Assembly: GCA_963693635.1 (NCBI GenBank)
Contig: CAVOBC010000340.1
Coordinates: 1 to 5,298 of the forward strand
Reading direction: 5' to 3'
DNA from: CAVOBC01 sp963693635
GTDB taxonomy: Bacteria; Pseudomonadota; Gammaproteobacteria; Pseudomonadales; Azotimanducaceae
Length of the DNA stretch: 5,298 nt
Shown: in pieces, positions 1 to 5,186 of the stretch
Position numbering within the stretch: position 1 is the stretch's first letter
Layout: the number at the start of each line of letters is the position of its first letter
Translations under genes and position numbers: made by a program
The notes under the pieces: model-generated
Seen by the model: the letters and a program-made list of their open reading frames with translations, nothing else
What the model was told of the DNA's origin: nothing
The model's database searches: none

Positions 1-24
1 GTTGCGATGAAGCTGCGCATTCTA

Positions 25-67
25 GCGGGTTACTGTCCCAGAATTCCGTTCTGGGACAGTAACTCGC
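25..67. repeat. Long near-perfect inverted repeat (hairpin)
   Basis: Arms 25-43 and 49-67 are 19 bp long and complementary except for one G/T pair. The inner 14 bp (ttactgtcccagaa and its complement) are perfect, around a 5-base centre. Neither side is followed by a T-run, so it does not look like a standard intrinsic terminator, although it could still fold in RNA. It may instead be the ends of a small non-autonomous element, an intergenic repeat, or the tail structure of a gene lying left of the window. No transposase or target-site duplication is visible. The dyad itself is certain; its role is not. Confidence 0.8.
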
Positions 68-570
68 GTGCGGCGCAGGGATGCGCCACCATTTTCTGAA
101 AGCCTCTTTTCTGCAAGATCATGCGAGGTTTGGCTGCAAACCGACTCCCGGGAATTGTCAGGATGACAATTTTGGACAAGAACAAGCGGGTTGTTGTCCG
201 CGATCTACACCAAAGCCGATAGTGCGGTTGCGTCGCAGGCATGCATCGACGACGTCAGTCCCCACGCGACCCACCACGAGGTACGCGCCACACATACCGG
301 TATTGGCGCGAACCCCGAATTGTACCGACTGATTGCTCGCACGCTCGCGACATAGGCTGGGCACCCAGGTCGACCGGTACAACCCCTCGGGGAAGCACGC
401 CAGATCCGTCCGCCCCACCACTGCTGTGCGCCTACTTATTATGCGACCCCGGCGCGGCAGAACGATTACTTGGTCTAGAGGCCCTGTAAACGTCGATATT
501 TTTGACAGCTTCTTCTGAGTCGTGTCGCTACGTCATTGTTTTTTATAGGCAGTATGTTTCTTGCGTGTCT
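68..570. other. Stretch without a convincing gene
   Basis: About 500 bp in which all open frames on both strands are short (under 90 codons). They lack a good ribosome binding site and have no recognisable protein motif. Visible structure is limited to a dyad at 153-171, a 7-bp inverted repeat (cgcgcca at 284-290 and its complement at 304-310), and a lone TTGACA at 502-507 with only a poor -10 (TCGCTA, 525-530) 17 bp downstream. The last 50 bases become AT-richer as they approach the promoter region. It may contain decayed coding sequence (see findings), but nothing here can be annotated with confidence. Confidence 0.6.
153..171. repeat. Short perfect dyad (8-bp arms)
   Basis: aattgtca (153-160) and its exact complement tgacaatt (164-171) flank gga. 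On the plus strand the dyad runs into a short T stretch (TTTT, 169-173 region) and then purines, which is too weak for a confident terminator. A 19-bp symmetric site of this kind could also be an operator, but no adjacent real gene is present to assign it to. Confidence 0.4.
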
Positions 571-571
571 T

Positions 572-600
572 TTGGCTCAGCCACTTGGTGGCTGTATTAA
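572..600 (+). promoter_or_regulatory. Candidate promoter P1 with dyad in the spacer
   Basis: A sigma-70-like -35 box TTGGCT (572-577) is followed after exactly 17 bp by a -10 box TATTAA (595-600). The whole 17-bp spacer (578-594) is a perfect dyad, cagccac-ttg-gtggctg. A symmetric site filling the spacer is a typical place for a repressor or a DNA-distorting activator. Transcripts from here would have a leader of about 45 nt before the ATG at 651. This is inferred from sequence only; the -35 matches the consensus in four of six bases. Confidence 0.5.
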
Positions 601-627
601 CAGTCTTGGTCAGCTACGTAGTGGCTG
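578..627. promoter_or_regulatory. Tandem dyad operators, 33 bp apart
   Basis: Two 17-bp symmetric sites (578-594 and 611-627) share the right half gtggctg exactly, and the left half except for one base. Their start-to-start distance is 33 bp, close to three helical turns, so two bound dimers would lie on the same face of the DNA. This fits cooperative binding of a dimeric regulator controlling the secreted-protein gene at 651. The alternative is a pair of RNA stem-loops in the leader. No regulator gene is in the window. Confidence 0.45.
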
Positions 628-633
628 TATAAA
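606..633 (+). promoter_or_regulatory. Candidate promoter P2, near-copy of P1
   Basis: This stretch repeats P1 with 24 of 28 aligned bases identical and one 1-base gap. It has TTGGTC (606-611), a 16-bp spacer and TATAAA (628-633). The dyad is cagctac-gta-gtggctg (611-627), with one G/T mismatch between the arms. A start site about 7 bp past the -10 would leave only about 10 nt of leader, just enough for the GGGGA at 641-645. P1 may therefore be the main promoter and P2 mainly a second operator, or the reverse. Confidence 0.45.
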
Positions 634-650
634 TAATAACGGGGACATCT

Positions 651-1265
651 ATGAGAAAGAGCATTAAGACAGCGATCGCGATGGCGCTTTCGTTCGGAGT
701 AGCGAGCAGCGCATCGGCATCACTAATCGGCGACTCGGCGGACTTCTATGCCTCGTTCGGCTTGCCCAGCATTGCCGGGTTCGAAGGCTGTAAGGAACTT
801 TCGGTATGCGCAGTAGCGTTGGGAGCGGGTGATGAGCTAACGCTCGCGGACCAAATTGGGGGAACCTGTAGAGGTGGTGCGAACATCGACCTCGATCCGA
901 CGATGGACAAAATCACTCTGACCGGATTCAAAGAACCGGCGGTTACCGGCGTCTCAAACTATGAGCATGCGGTGTTCGAGATTACAGGCCTCGACTGGGT
1001 CGGCGTAGCCGGGATGATCACCGACCTGACGGCAATCGGAGTGAGCACCTTGTTTGATGCGGCGGGGTTCATCGCCGCGCCGGTCATCTCCTGGACCGAC
1101 GACTCCGTGAGGATCGAGTACGGACCGACTGGAGGACCAGATTTCGATTTCCTGCACGGTGGGAAGGCAATGTTCGAGATCACCGCATCTCATGCCGTAC
1201 CTGCGCCAGCGGGGCTTGGGCTGGTACTTCTCGGACTCATCGCGTTGCGCCGTACGGCCCGATAG
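651..1265 (+). CDS. Secreted PEP-CTERM-like (VPAPA tail) protein, function unknown
   Basis: A 204-residue exported protein. It begins with a Sec-type signal peptide (MRKSIKTAIAMALSF), probably cut after the ASA at 21-23. It ends with a sorting tail of the exosortase type: VPAPA at 183-187, a hydrophobic stretch (GLGLVLLGLIAL, 188-199) and arginines at 200, 201 and 204. In that family the tail is recognised by a membrane exosortase, and the protein is released to the surface or exopolysaccharide matrix. The PEP is PAP here, a known variant type. The mature part is acidic and rich in Gly, Ala, Asp and Thr, with cysteines at 47, 53 and 73 and no catalytic motif I recognise. The start is supported by GGGGA at 641-645, five bases before the ATG. 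It stands alone on this strand behind a duplicated promoter-operator. The sorting class is fairly sure; the molecular role is unknown. Confidence 0.85.
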   Translation: MRKSIKTAIAMALSFGVASSASASLIGDSADFYASFGLPSIAGFEGCKELSVCAVALGAGDELTLADQIGGTCRGGANIDLDPTMDKITLTGFKEPAVTGVSNYEHAVFEITGLDWVGVAGMITDLTAIGVSTLFDAAGFIAAPVISWTDDSVRIEYGPTGGPDFDFLHGGKAMFEITASHAVPAPAGLGLVLLGLIALRRTAR

Positions 1266-1415
1266 AACTGCAATAGGCTGGAACACTCAGGGAAACACCT
1301 GGGAACGGGACGCGTCACCACCCAACGGCACTGTTCAAGGTAAACGTCAGGGTATGCAGGGTCGAGCGGATAGTCCTCACCGATATTCAACGTGTGATGT
1401 GACTAAATCGCCTTA

Positions 1416-1946
1416 TTAACGAACCGGCACCGCCCACACGAAATTGCCCGCGTTCGGCATCGTGACACCTGGTAGCGTGCTGGCATTCAGTATTACGTCC
1501 CTGCCGACAATGTCATTCAGAAAAAGTACGTACGCAGTAACCGCGTAAGTCTCATCATCGCTGAGGCTGCCCGGACTGTCATAGGGCATTGCACGCCGGA
1601 CGTAATCAAACACTGTCGTGGCATACGGCCAGTAACTGCCAACTGTTTTCACCAGCCGGGCCGAGGTCAGGGTGCCATGGCCGCCAGCCAATCGATCGTT
1701 GATGCCTTGTGTGCCGACAGAGCCATGGCAGGCCAGACAGCGTGCCCGGTAAATGGACTCACCCGCCCTGGCGCTGCCGGACCCTTCCGGCAATCCACCG
1801 CCATCAGGCGTGATCGTCAGACTGATCGCAGCAGCTTCTTCTTCTGACAACGCCTGACCGAGACCCGGGCCGGTGTCGCTCGCCGCCTGCGCGGCAGTAT
1901 AGGCGACCAGCAAAGCCAAATACGCCACGACCCTACACGTAGACAT
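1416..1946 (-). CDS. Monoheme c-type cytochrome, SoxD/SorB-like electron acceptor subunit
   Basis: A 176-residue periplasmic cytochrome c, the likely electron-accepting partner of the molybdoenzyme encoded just upstream. Residues 1-21 form a Sec signal peptide (cut near AQA|AS). The single haem site is CLACH (C70, C73, H74). The segment FDYVRRAMPYDSPGSLSDDE with YAVTAYVLFLN (113-144) is typical of the first domain of SoxD-type cytochromes; M120 is the probable sixth haem ligand. SoxD of the classical thiosulfate-oxidising complex carries two haems and is about twice as long; the second domain is absent here, and the protein ends soon after the MPN motif (163-165). An in-frame start further upstream (2069) is possible but would overlap soxC deeply. 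The ATG at 1946 has GGTGGGG (complement of 1953-1959) six bases before it and gives a clean signal peptide. The gene overlaps the soxC end by 14 bp, which suggests translational coupling. Confidence 0.88.
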   Translation of the reverse strand: MSTCRVVAYLALLVAYTAAQAASDTGPGLGQALSEEEAAAISLTITPDGGGLPEGSGSARAGESIYRARCLACHGSVGTQGINDRLAGGHGTLTSARLVKTVGSYWPYATTVFDYVRRAMPYDSPGSLSDDETYAVTAYVLFLNDIVGRDVILNASTLPGVTMPNAGNFVWAVPVR

Positions 1947-3180
1947 TGGTGACCCCACCGTCTGCACCCACCTGCCAGGCCTGCATGCCGTTGTGATGAT
2001 AAAAATTCGCAAGCCCTGCCAGCGCGGCCACACGTGTCGGCTGTACCGCACCCGTCTCATCAATGGCACGACTCATGATCACGGCAGGTTTGCCGTCCCA
2101 ACGCCAGGCGCTGCGAAATCGGGTCAGACTTTTGGGTAGAACGTGGGCGTCGAGCGCACTCTCGGCCCAGGTATTGCCGCCGTCAGCCGAGACCTCCACG
2201 CGCCTGACGCTGCCGGCACCGCTCCAGGCGATGCCCGATATCTGATAGACGCCACTCCCTGCCATCGCCAACCCCGGCGAGGGACTCGTGATCACAGACT
2301 TCACGCCCATCGGGAACGTAAACAATTTCGCTTTACCATCGTGCATCAAGTCCGAGTATTTTGATGTTTCGTCCTTGGTCATAGCAGGCTGGTCGGTCAC
2401 GGTGAGCGACCTCAACCACTTAACGCTGGCATTGCCCTCCCAGCCAGGCAGGAAGAGGCGCATGGGATAGCCGTTGGCTGGTCGCAGCCGTTCGCCATTT
2501 TGATAAAGGGCAACGATGGCATCGTCCATGATCTTGGCGAGCGGAATGCTGCGGCTCATCATCGCCGCATCCGCGCCGCCCGCAACCACCCAGCTCGCTT
2601 TCGGCTTGACCCCAGCCTCGTCCAACAGAACTGCGAGCGGCACACCACCCCATTCGCTTCCTGAAACCAGGCCGTGTATTGAACTGCACGTGGCGTCCGC
2701 CGCTGCCACCGGTGCCGTCGCACTGCCGCTGTTGCCGGAACATTCCAGAAACTGGATGCGCGAGGCTCGCGGGTAGCGGTCAAGGGATTCCACGTCGAAT
2801 GACAGCGGCCGGTCGACGAGTCCGTGGATGACCAATCGGTGGCGGGCCGGGTCGATATCCGGTATGCCACTATGATGGCGTTCGAAGTGCAGACGGCTTG
2901 GGGTGACGATGCCGTCCAGAAACTCAAGCGGTGTTCTGGAGGCGCCGGACCCGGTCGTACCAGGCTGCGAACCGATGCCAGTTCGGACAACGTGGGACTC
3001 ATGGTCGGACGGCGCACCACTTTCGCCGAGCGCAGCACCTGGCTCTTTCATCCAGGGATCGCGCGTACCGGCAGCGACCTGCGCCGTCAGCAGCCCAACA
3101 GCCGCGACGCCCGTCTTTAGAAAGACCCGTCGGTGCAACAGGCCGTTCGCGGCTGCAAACGTGTTGTCCGGTTCAGGCAT
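1933..3180 (-). CDS. soxC: SoxC-type sulfite dehydrogenase, molybdopterin subunit
   Basis: A 415-residue periplasmic molybdenum enzyme of the sulfite oxidase family. It oxidises sulfite (or, within Sox complexes, carrier-bound sulfur) and hands electrons to a cytochrome c. A Tat signal HRRVFLK (16-22) with a hydrophobic stretch (23-38) means it is folded with cofactor before export. The molybdopterin domain spans roughly 90-265: HFERHHSGIPDIDP (98-111), the molybdenum-ligand cysteine in FLECSGNSG (C147), SEWGGVPL (175-182) and GYPMRLFLPGWEGN (237-250). The dimerisation domain follows (about 270-415): WSGAGSVRRVEVSADGG, FRSAWRWDG, and the SoxC-like end FYHHNGMQAW...VTNVYV. The length is normal for the family. 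The start at 3180 is chosen over an upstream ATG at 3207 because AGGAGG lies four bases before it. It follows the nitroreductase by 59 bp and overlaps the cytochrome gene. No other sox genes are visible, so use in a full thiosulfate pathway is not shown. Confidence 0.93.
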   Translation of the reverse strand: MPEPDNTFAAANGLLHRRVFLKTGVAAVGLLTAQVAAGTRDPWMKEPGAALGESGAPSDHESHVVRTGIGSQPGTTGSGASRTPLEFLDGIVTPSRLHFERHHSGIPDIDPARHRLVIHGLVDRPLSFDVESLDRYPRASRIQFLECSGNSGSATAPVAAADATCSSIHGLVSGSEWGGVPLAVLLDEAGVKPKASWVVAGGADAAMMSRSIPLAKIMDDAIVALYQNGERLRPANGYPMRLFLPGWEGNASVKWLRSLTVTDQPAMTKDETSKYSDLMHDGKAKLFTFPMGVKSVITSPSPGLAMAGSGVYQISGIAWSGAGSVRRVEVSADGGNTWAESALDAHVLPKSLTRFRSAWRWDGKPAVIMSRAIDETGAVQPTRVAALAGLANFYHHNGMQAWQVGADGGVTNVYV

Positions 3181-3184
3181 GCTG

Positions 3185-3190
3185 CCTCCT
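3185..3190 (-). promoter_or_regulatory. Ribosome binding site that fixes the soxC start
   Basis: The plus-strand cctcct reads AGGAGG on the coding strand, four bases before the ATG at 3180. The alternative in-frame ATG at 3207 has no comparable site and would place this AGGAGG inside the coding sequence, so 3180 is preferred. Confidence 0.8.
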
Positions 3191-3239
3191 GGATTGTGTT
3201 GGCGCATTCTTACATCTCAGCGAATCTAACGCAGCGACA

Positions 3240-4094
3240 CTAAACCAGCGAAAAGCCATGGCCACGGGCGTAGTCGCCGACGTCACCCCGCTCCTGCTTC
3301 GACATCTGTCGTGCTTTGTCTTCGGTCCAGCCATAGAACGTCGCGATGCCGTAATCACCCTGGCGCTTCTGGCGATCTTCCGGGATGCTGAAGCGAGCGT
3401 CGCGCGCGACGTCGTACGCAGCAAGGCCCGCAGCGAGCGCGCCCGCATCGTACGTGTTCCGATGCACGGTCACCTCGAGCGGCAGGCGCATCGAAACGAA
3501 CCCTTCTCGCACCGGATAACCCAGGCACAGACCCGCAAGCGGGATGACCCGTTCGGGCAGGTCAAGCAGGTCACCCACTGCTGCCATGTGATCACGGATC
3601 ACGCTGATCGGGCAGCAGCCGAGGCCATGTGCCTCGGCCGCAACGATACAGTTTTGCAGCACTAGGCTCGCGTCACTGACGGCGGCCAGAAAGTTGTCGA
3701 GGTTGTCATTGGCGAACGGCTTGCCCCGCTGCTCGCAAATCTGTTCGATCCGGTAACCATCGGCGAGCAGGATGACGAATGCCGCACAGTCGCGAATCCA
3801 CGGCATCGCCGGGATCAGATCCGCGATGCGATTGCGAAGCTCGGCATCATCGATCACCACGGCGCTTGCCTGCTGCAAATCCGACTTCGAAGGCGCTGAA
3901 AAACCGCAGCCCAGGATGGTTTGAAGGGTCGCATCAGGGATCGGGTCCGGCCGGAATTGGCGGTGAGTCCGATGCTGCAACAACAGGCGGGTAGTTTCCG
4001 GGATCTCAGTCTCCTCAGGATCGGGACTATCGACCCCGGGCGCACTGACACCCGCGCCAAACCGTTGTTCCCATAGCGCATCCAATTCTGTCAT
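3240..4094 (-). CDS. NfsA/FRP-like FMN nitroreductase family oxidoreductase
   Basis: A 284-residue cytoplasmic flavoprotein without signal peptide or membrane segment. Proteins of this family bind FMN as dimers and use NAD(P)H to reduce nitro compounds, quinones or flavins. Visible signatures are HRTHRQF (41-47, the usual phosphate-binding HRSxRxF position), the FMN-contact stretch SAPSKSDLQQ (67-76), GLGCCPIS (157-164), LAGLCLGYP (186-194), RLPLEVTVHRNTYD (203-216), and a C-terminal WTEDKARQMS...GFSLV like that of NfsA-type members. The length is slightly above the usual 240-250 residues because of about 30 extra residues at the N-terminus, rich in Glu, Asp and Pro. The start is supported by AAGGGGAA (complement of 4099-4106), five bases before the ATG. 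It is the first gene of a likely operon with soxC and the cytochrome gene. The substrate cannot be told; the family assignment is strong. Confidence 0.88.
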   Translation of the reverse strand: MTELDALWEQRFGAGVSAPGVDSPDPEETEIPETTRLLLQHRTHRQFRPDPIPDATLQTILGCGFSAPSKSDLQQASAVVIDDAELRNRIADLIPAMPWIRDCAAFVILLADGYRIEQICEQRGKPFANDNLDNFLAAVSDASLVLQNCIVAAEAHGLGCCPISVIRDHMAAVGDLLDLPERVIPLAGLCLGYPVREGFVSMRLPLEVTVHRNTYDAGALAAGLAAYDVARDARFSIPEDRQKRQGDYGIATFYGWTEDKARQMSKQERGDVGDYARGHGFSLV

Positions 4095-4106
4095 ATCGTT
4101 CCCCTT

Positions 4107-4188
4107 CTAGATCAACAGTAGATCAACCGCGTGCCGCGCGCGAAACCAACAGTTTAGCGCCACTGCAGCACCCGCAGGGTCGATCTAG
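4107..4188 (-). promoter_or_regulatory. Three copies of a GTYGATCTA motif before the nitroreductase
   Basis: Read on the coding strand, GTTGATCTA occurs twice in direct repeat 11 bp apart (plus-strand 4108-4116 and 4119-4127), immediately before the Shine-Dalgarno region. A third copy in opposite orientation with one change lies at 4179-4187. With the extra G the outer pair matches at 9 of 10 bases. A possible -10 (TAAACT on the coding strand, near 4152-4157) lies between them, but I see no good -35. The spacing suggests regulator sites for the nitroreductase-soxC-cytochrome operon; this is inferred. Confidence 0.35.
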
Positions 4189-4243
4189 CTCCCCGACAAA
4201 GTTGGTGGGTCTGCGGGTAGGGCTGCCATGCGCTGCATTCCAT

Positions 4244-4261
4244 CGGTTGTGAGCTCAACCG
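4244..4261. repeat. Small dyad downstream of the hydrolase gene
   Basis: cggttg (4244-4249) pairs with caaccg (4256-4261) around a 6-base loop. It lies 28 bp past the stop codon of the hydrolase on the minus strand, where a terminator would be expected. No T-run follows in that direction, so an intrinsic terminator is only weakly supported. Confidence 0.3.
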
Positions 4262-4288
4262 TCGCTTCGGGCAAACCGGGCGTAGTCG

Positions 4289-5182
4289 TTAGCGGTGAGT
4301 CGCGAGATGCCTGAGCAACAAATCAGTAAACACGCCTGGCGCTTCATCCGTGACGAAATGACCAACGTCGGGCAGCTGCACAAATTCATAGGGGCCGTCG
4401 ACCATCGCCTTTGTACCCTCCGCCGCAATCCTGCCGACGGTCGAGTCTCCGGTCCCCCACACATAGAGCGTCGGCATCGTGACCGATGGCAACTGCGCTG
4501 CGGTAATCGCCGAATCGCTGGCAGCACGATACCAGTTGATCGCCGCATTCAGCGCTTCGCGTTCACCGAGTGTAGAAAGATATTCCTGGGCATCCGCCGC
4601 AGGAACCCCTCCCCACTTGATGTACATCTCACGCAGGCTCGCCGCGTCGTCGGCAAGCAGATCATCGGCTGCATCAAGGCTTTGAAATCGCCGATGATGT
4701 CCCGACCGTGCAGCTTGCGCGGGATCGCTCACGAGCGCGTGGCTGAACGCGGCCGGATGAGGGCGCGAAATGACGGCCAGCGTTTTGACGCGTTCCGGCT
4801 GCAGCGCCGCCAGACACCACGCAATCTGACCACCCCAGTCATGCCCGACGAGGTGGAAGCGCTCAAAGCCGATTGCGCTCGCTATCGCAATCGCGTCTGC
4901 GACCATTTCTTCTGTTCGGTAGGCATCGATGGCCACCGGCCGGGCTCCCTCGGAATACCCGCGCTGGTCGAATGCGCAGCAGCAATAACCCTCGTCCGTT
5001 AACGCCGCCAACTCAGCACGCCATGTGTGCCGTGTTTGCGGAAAACCGTGCAACAGCAGCACCAACTCACCGTTCGGCGGCCCACCCCCGCTGGCGGCAC
5101 CGGGAGCAGGAGCCCGCCCTGAACTGGCCTCCGCCGTGAACTGCAGCCCGCGGGCTTGGATGGTCATCGTGGTCATGGTCAT
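4289..5182 (-). CDS. Alpha/beta hydrolase, epoxide hydrolase-like
   Basis: A 297-residue soluble enzyme of the alpha/beta-hydrolase fold, without export signal. Motifs occur in the expected order: oxyanion HGFPQ (45-49), FDQRGYS (71-77), nucleophile elbow GHDWGG with Asp115, a helical cap (about 140-230), acid D246 in WGTGDST, and H275 in VGHF. An Asp nucleophile in HDWGG, together with the cap tyrosine in NWYRA (Y218) and a second candidate Y187, is the pattern of epoxide hydrolases, which open epoxides to diols. Haloalkane dehalogenases share the Asp but lack the tyrosine pair. A Gly/Pro/Ala-rich stretch (19-38) enlarges the first beta turn. The start is uncertain: Met1, Met3 and Met6 are all in frame (MTMTTMT) and only a weak A-rich AAAGAA precedes Met1. 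A GC-rich hairpin sits 16 bp upstream of Met1. The gene is separated from the nitroreductase by 194 bp and is probably its own unit. Confidence 0.87.
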   Translation of the reverse strand: MTMTTMTIQARGLQFTAEASSGRAPAPGAASGGGPPNGELVLLLHGFPQTRHTWRAELAALTDEGYCCCAFDQRGYSEGARPVAIDAYRTEEMVADAIAIASAIGFERFHLVGHDWGGQIAWCLAALQPERVKTLAVISRPHPAAFSHALVSDPAQAARSGHHRRFQSLDAADDLLADDAASLREMYIKWGGVPAADAQEYLSTLGEREALNAAINWYRAASDSAITAAQLPSVTMPTLYVWGTGDSTVGRIAAEGTKAMVDGPYEFVQLPDVGHFVTDEAPGVFTDLLLRHLATHR

Positions 5183-5186
5183 AAAG

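Noticed and set aside
25..67. Intrinsic terminator
   Set aside because: The stem is long enough, but neither flank has the T-run required on its strand.
81..518. Small open frames in the left 500 bp, both strands
   Set aside because: They are short, lack ribosome binding sites, have Arg/Pro-rich compositions typical of random frames in GC-rich DNA, and no recognisable motif.
573..603. Sigma-54 promoter (TGGC...TTGC), as reported for some PEP-CTERM genes
   Set aside because: TGGC at 573 is followed by TTGG one base off the required spacing, and no GC pair lies 12 bp after GG. The other TGGC sites at 589 and 622 also lack a partner.
1266..1415. Bidirectional terminator in the convergent gap
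   Set aside because: Only a weak 4-bp stem (cagg/cctg near 1288-1303) was found and no T-run follows in either direction.
1416..1946. Second haem site in the cytochrome
   Set aside because: Only one CxxCH is present. Cys4 is in the signal peptide and no other cysteine pair exists.
1947..2069. Longer cytochrome starting at 2069
   Set aside because: It would overlap soxC by 137 bp and bury the signal peptide behind about 40 Arg-rich residues. The ATG at 1946 has a ribosome binding site and gives a normal signal peptide.
3181..3207. Longer soxC starting at 3207
   Set aside because: A strong AGGAGG lies directly before the ATG at 3180, and the Tat signal position suits the shorter form. The 3207 ATG has no comparable ribosome binding site.
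2420..3665. Long open frames opposite to soxC and the nitroreductase, up to 244 codons
   Set aside because: They are antisense shadows of well-supported genes in GC-rich DNA, have no family signature, and cross the gene boundary at 3180-3240.
4295..5002. 235-codon plus-strand frame opposite the hydrolase
   Set aside because: It is antisense to a gene with a complete catalytic motif set, its translation is Arg-rich without any motif, and no promoter or ribosome site supports it.
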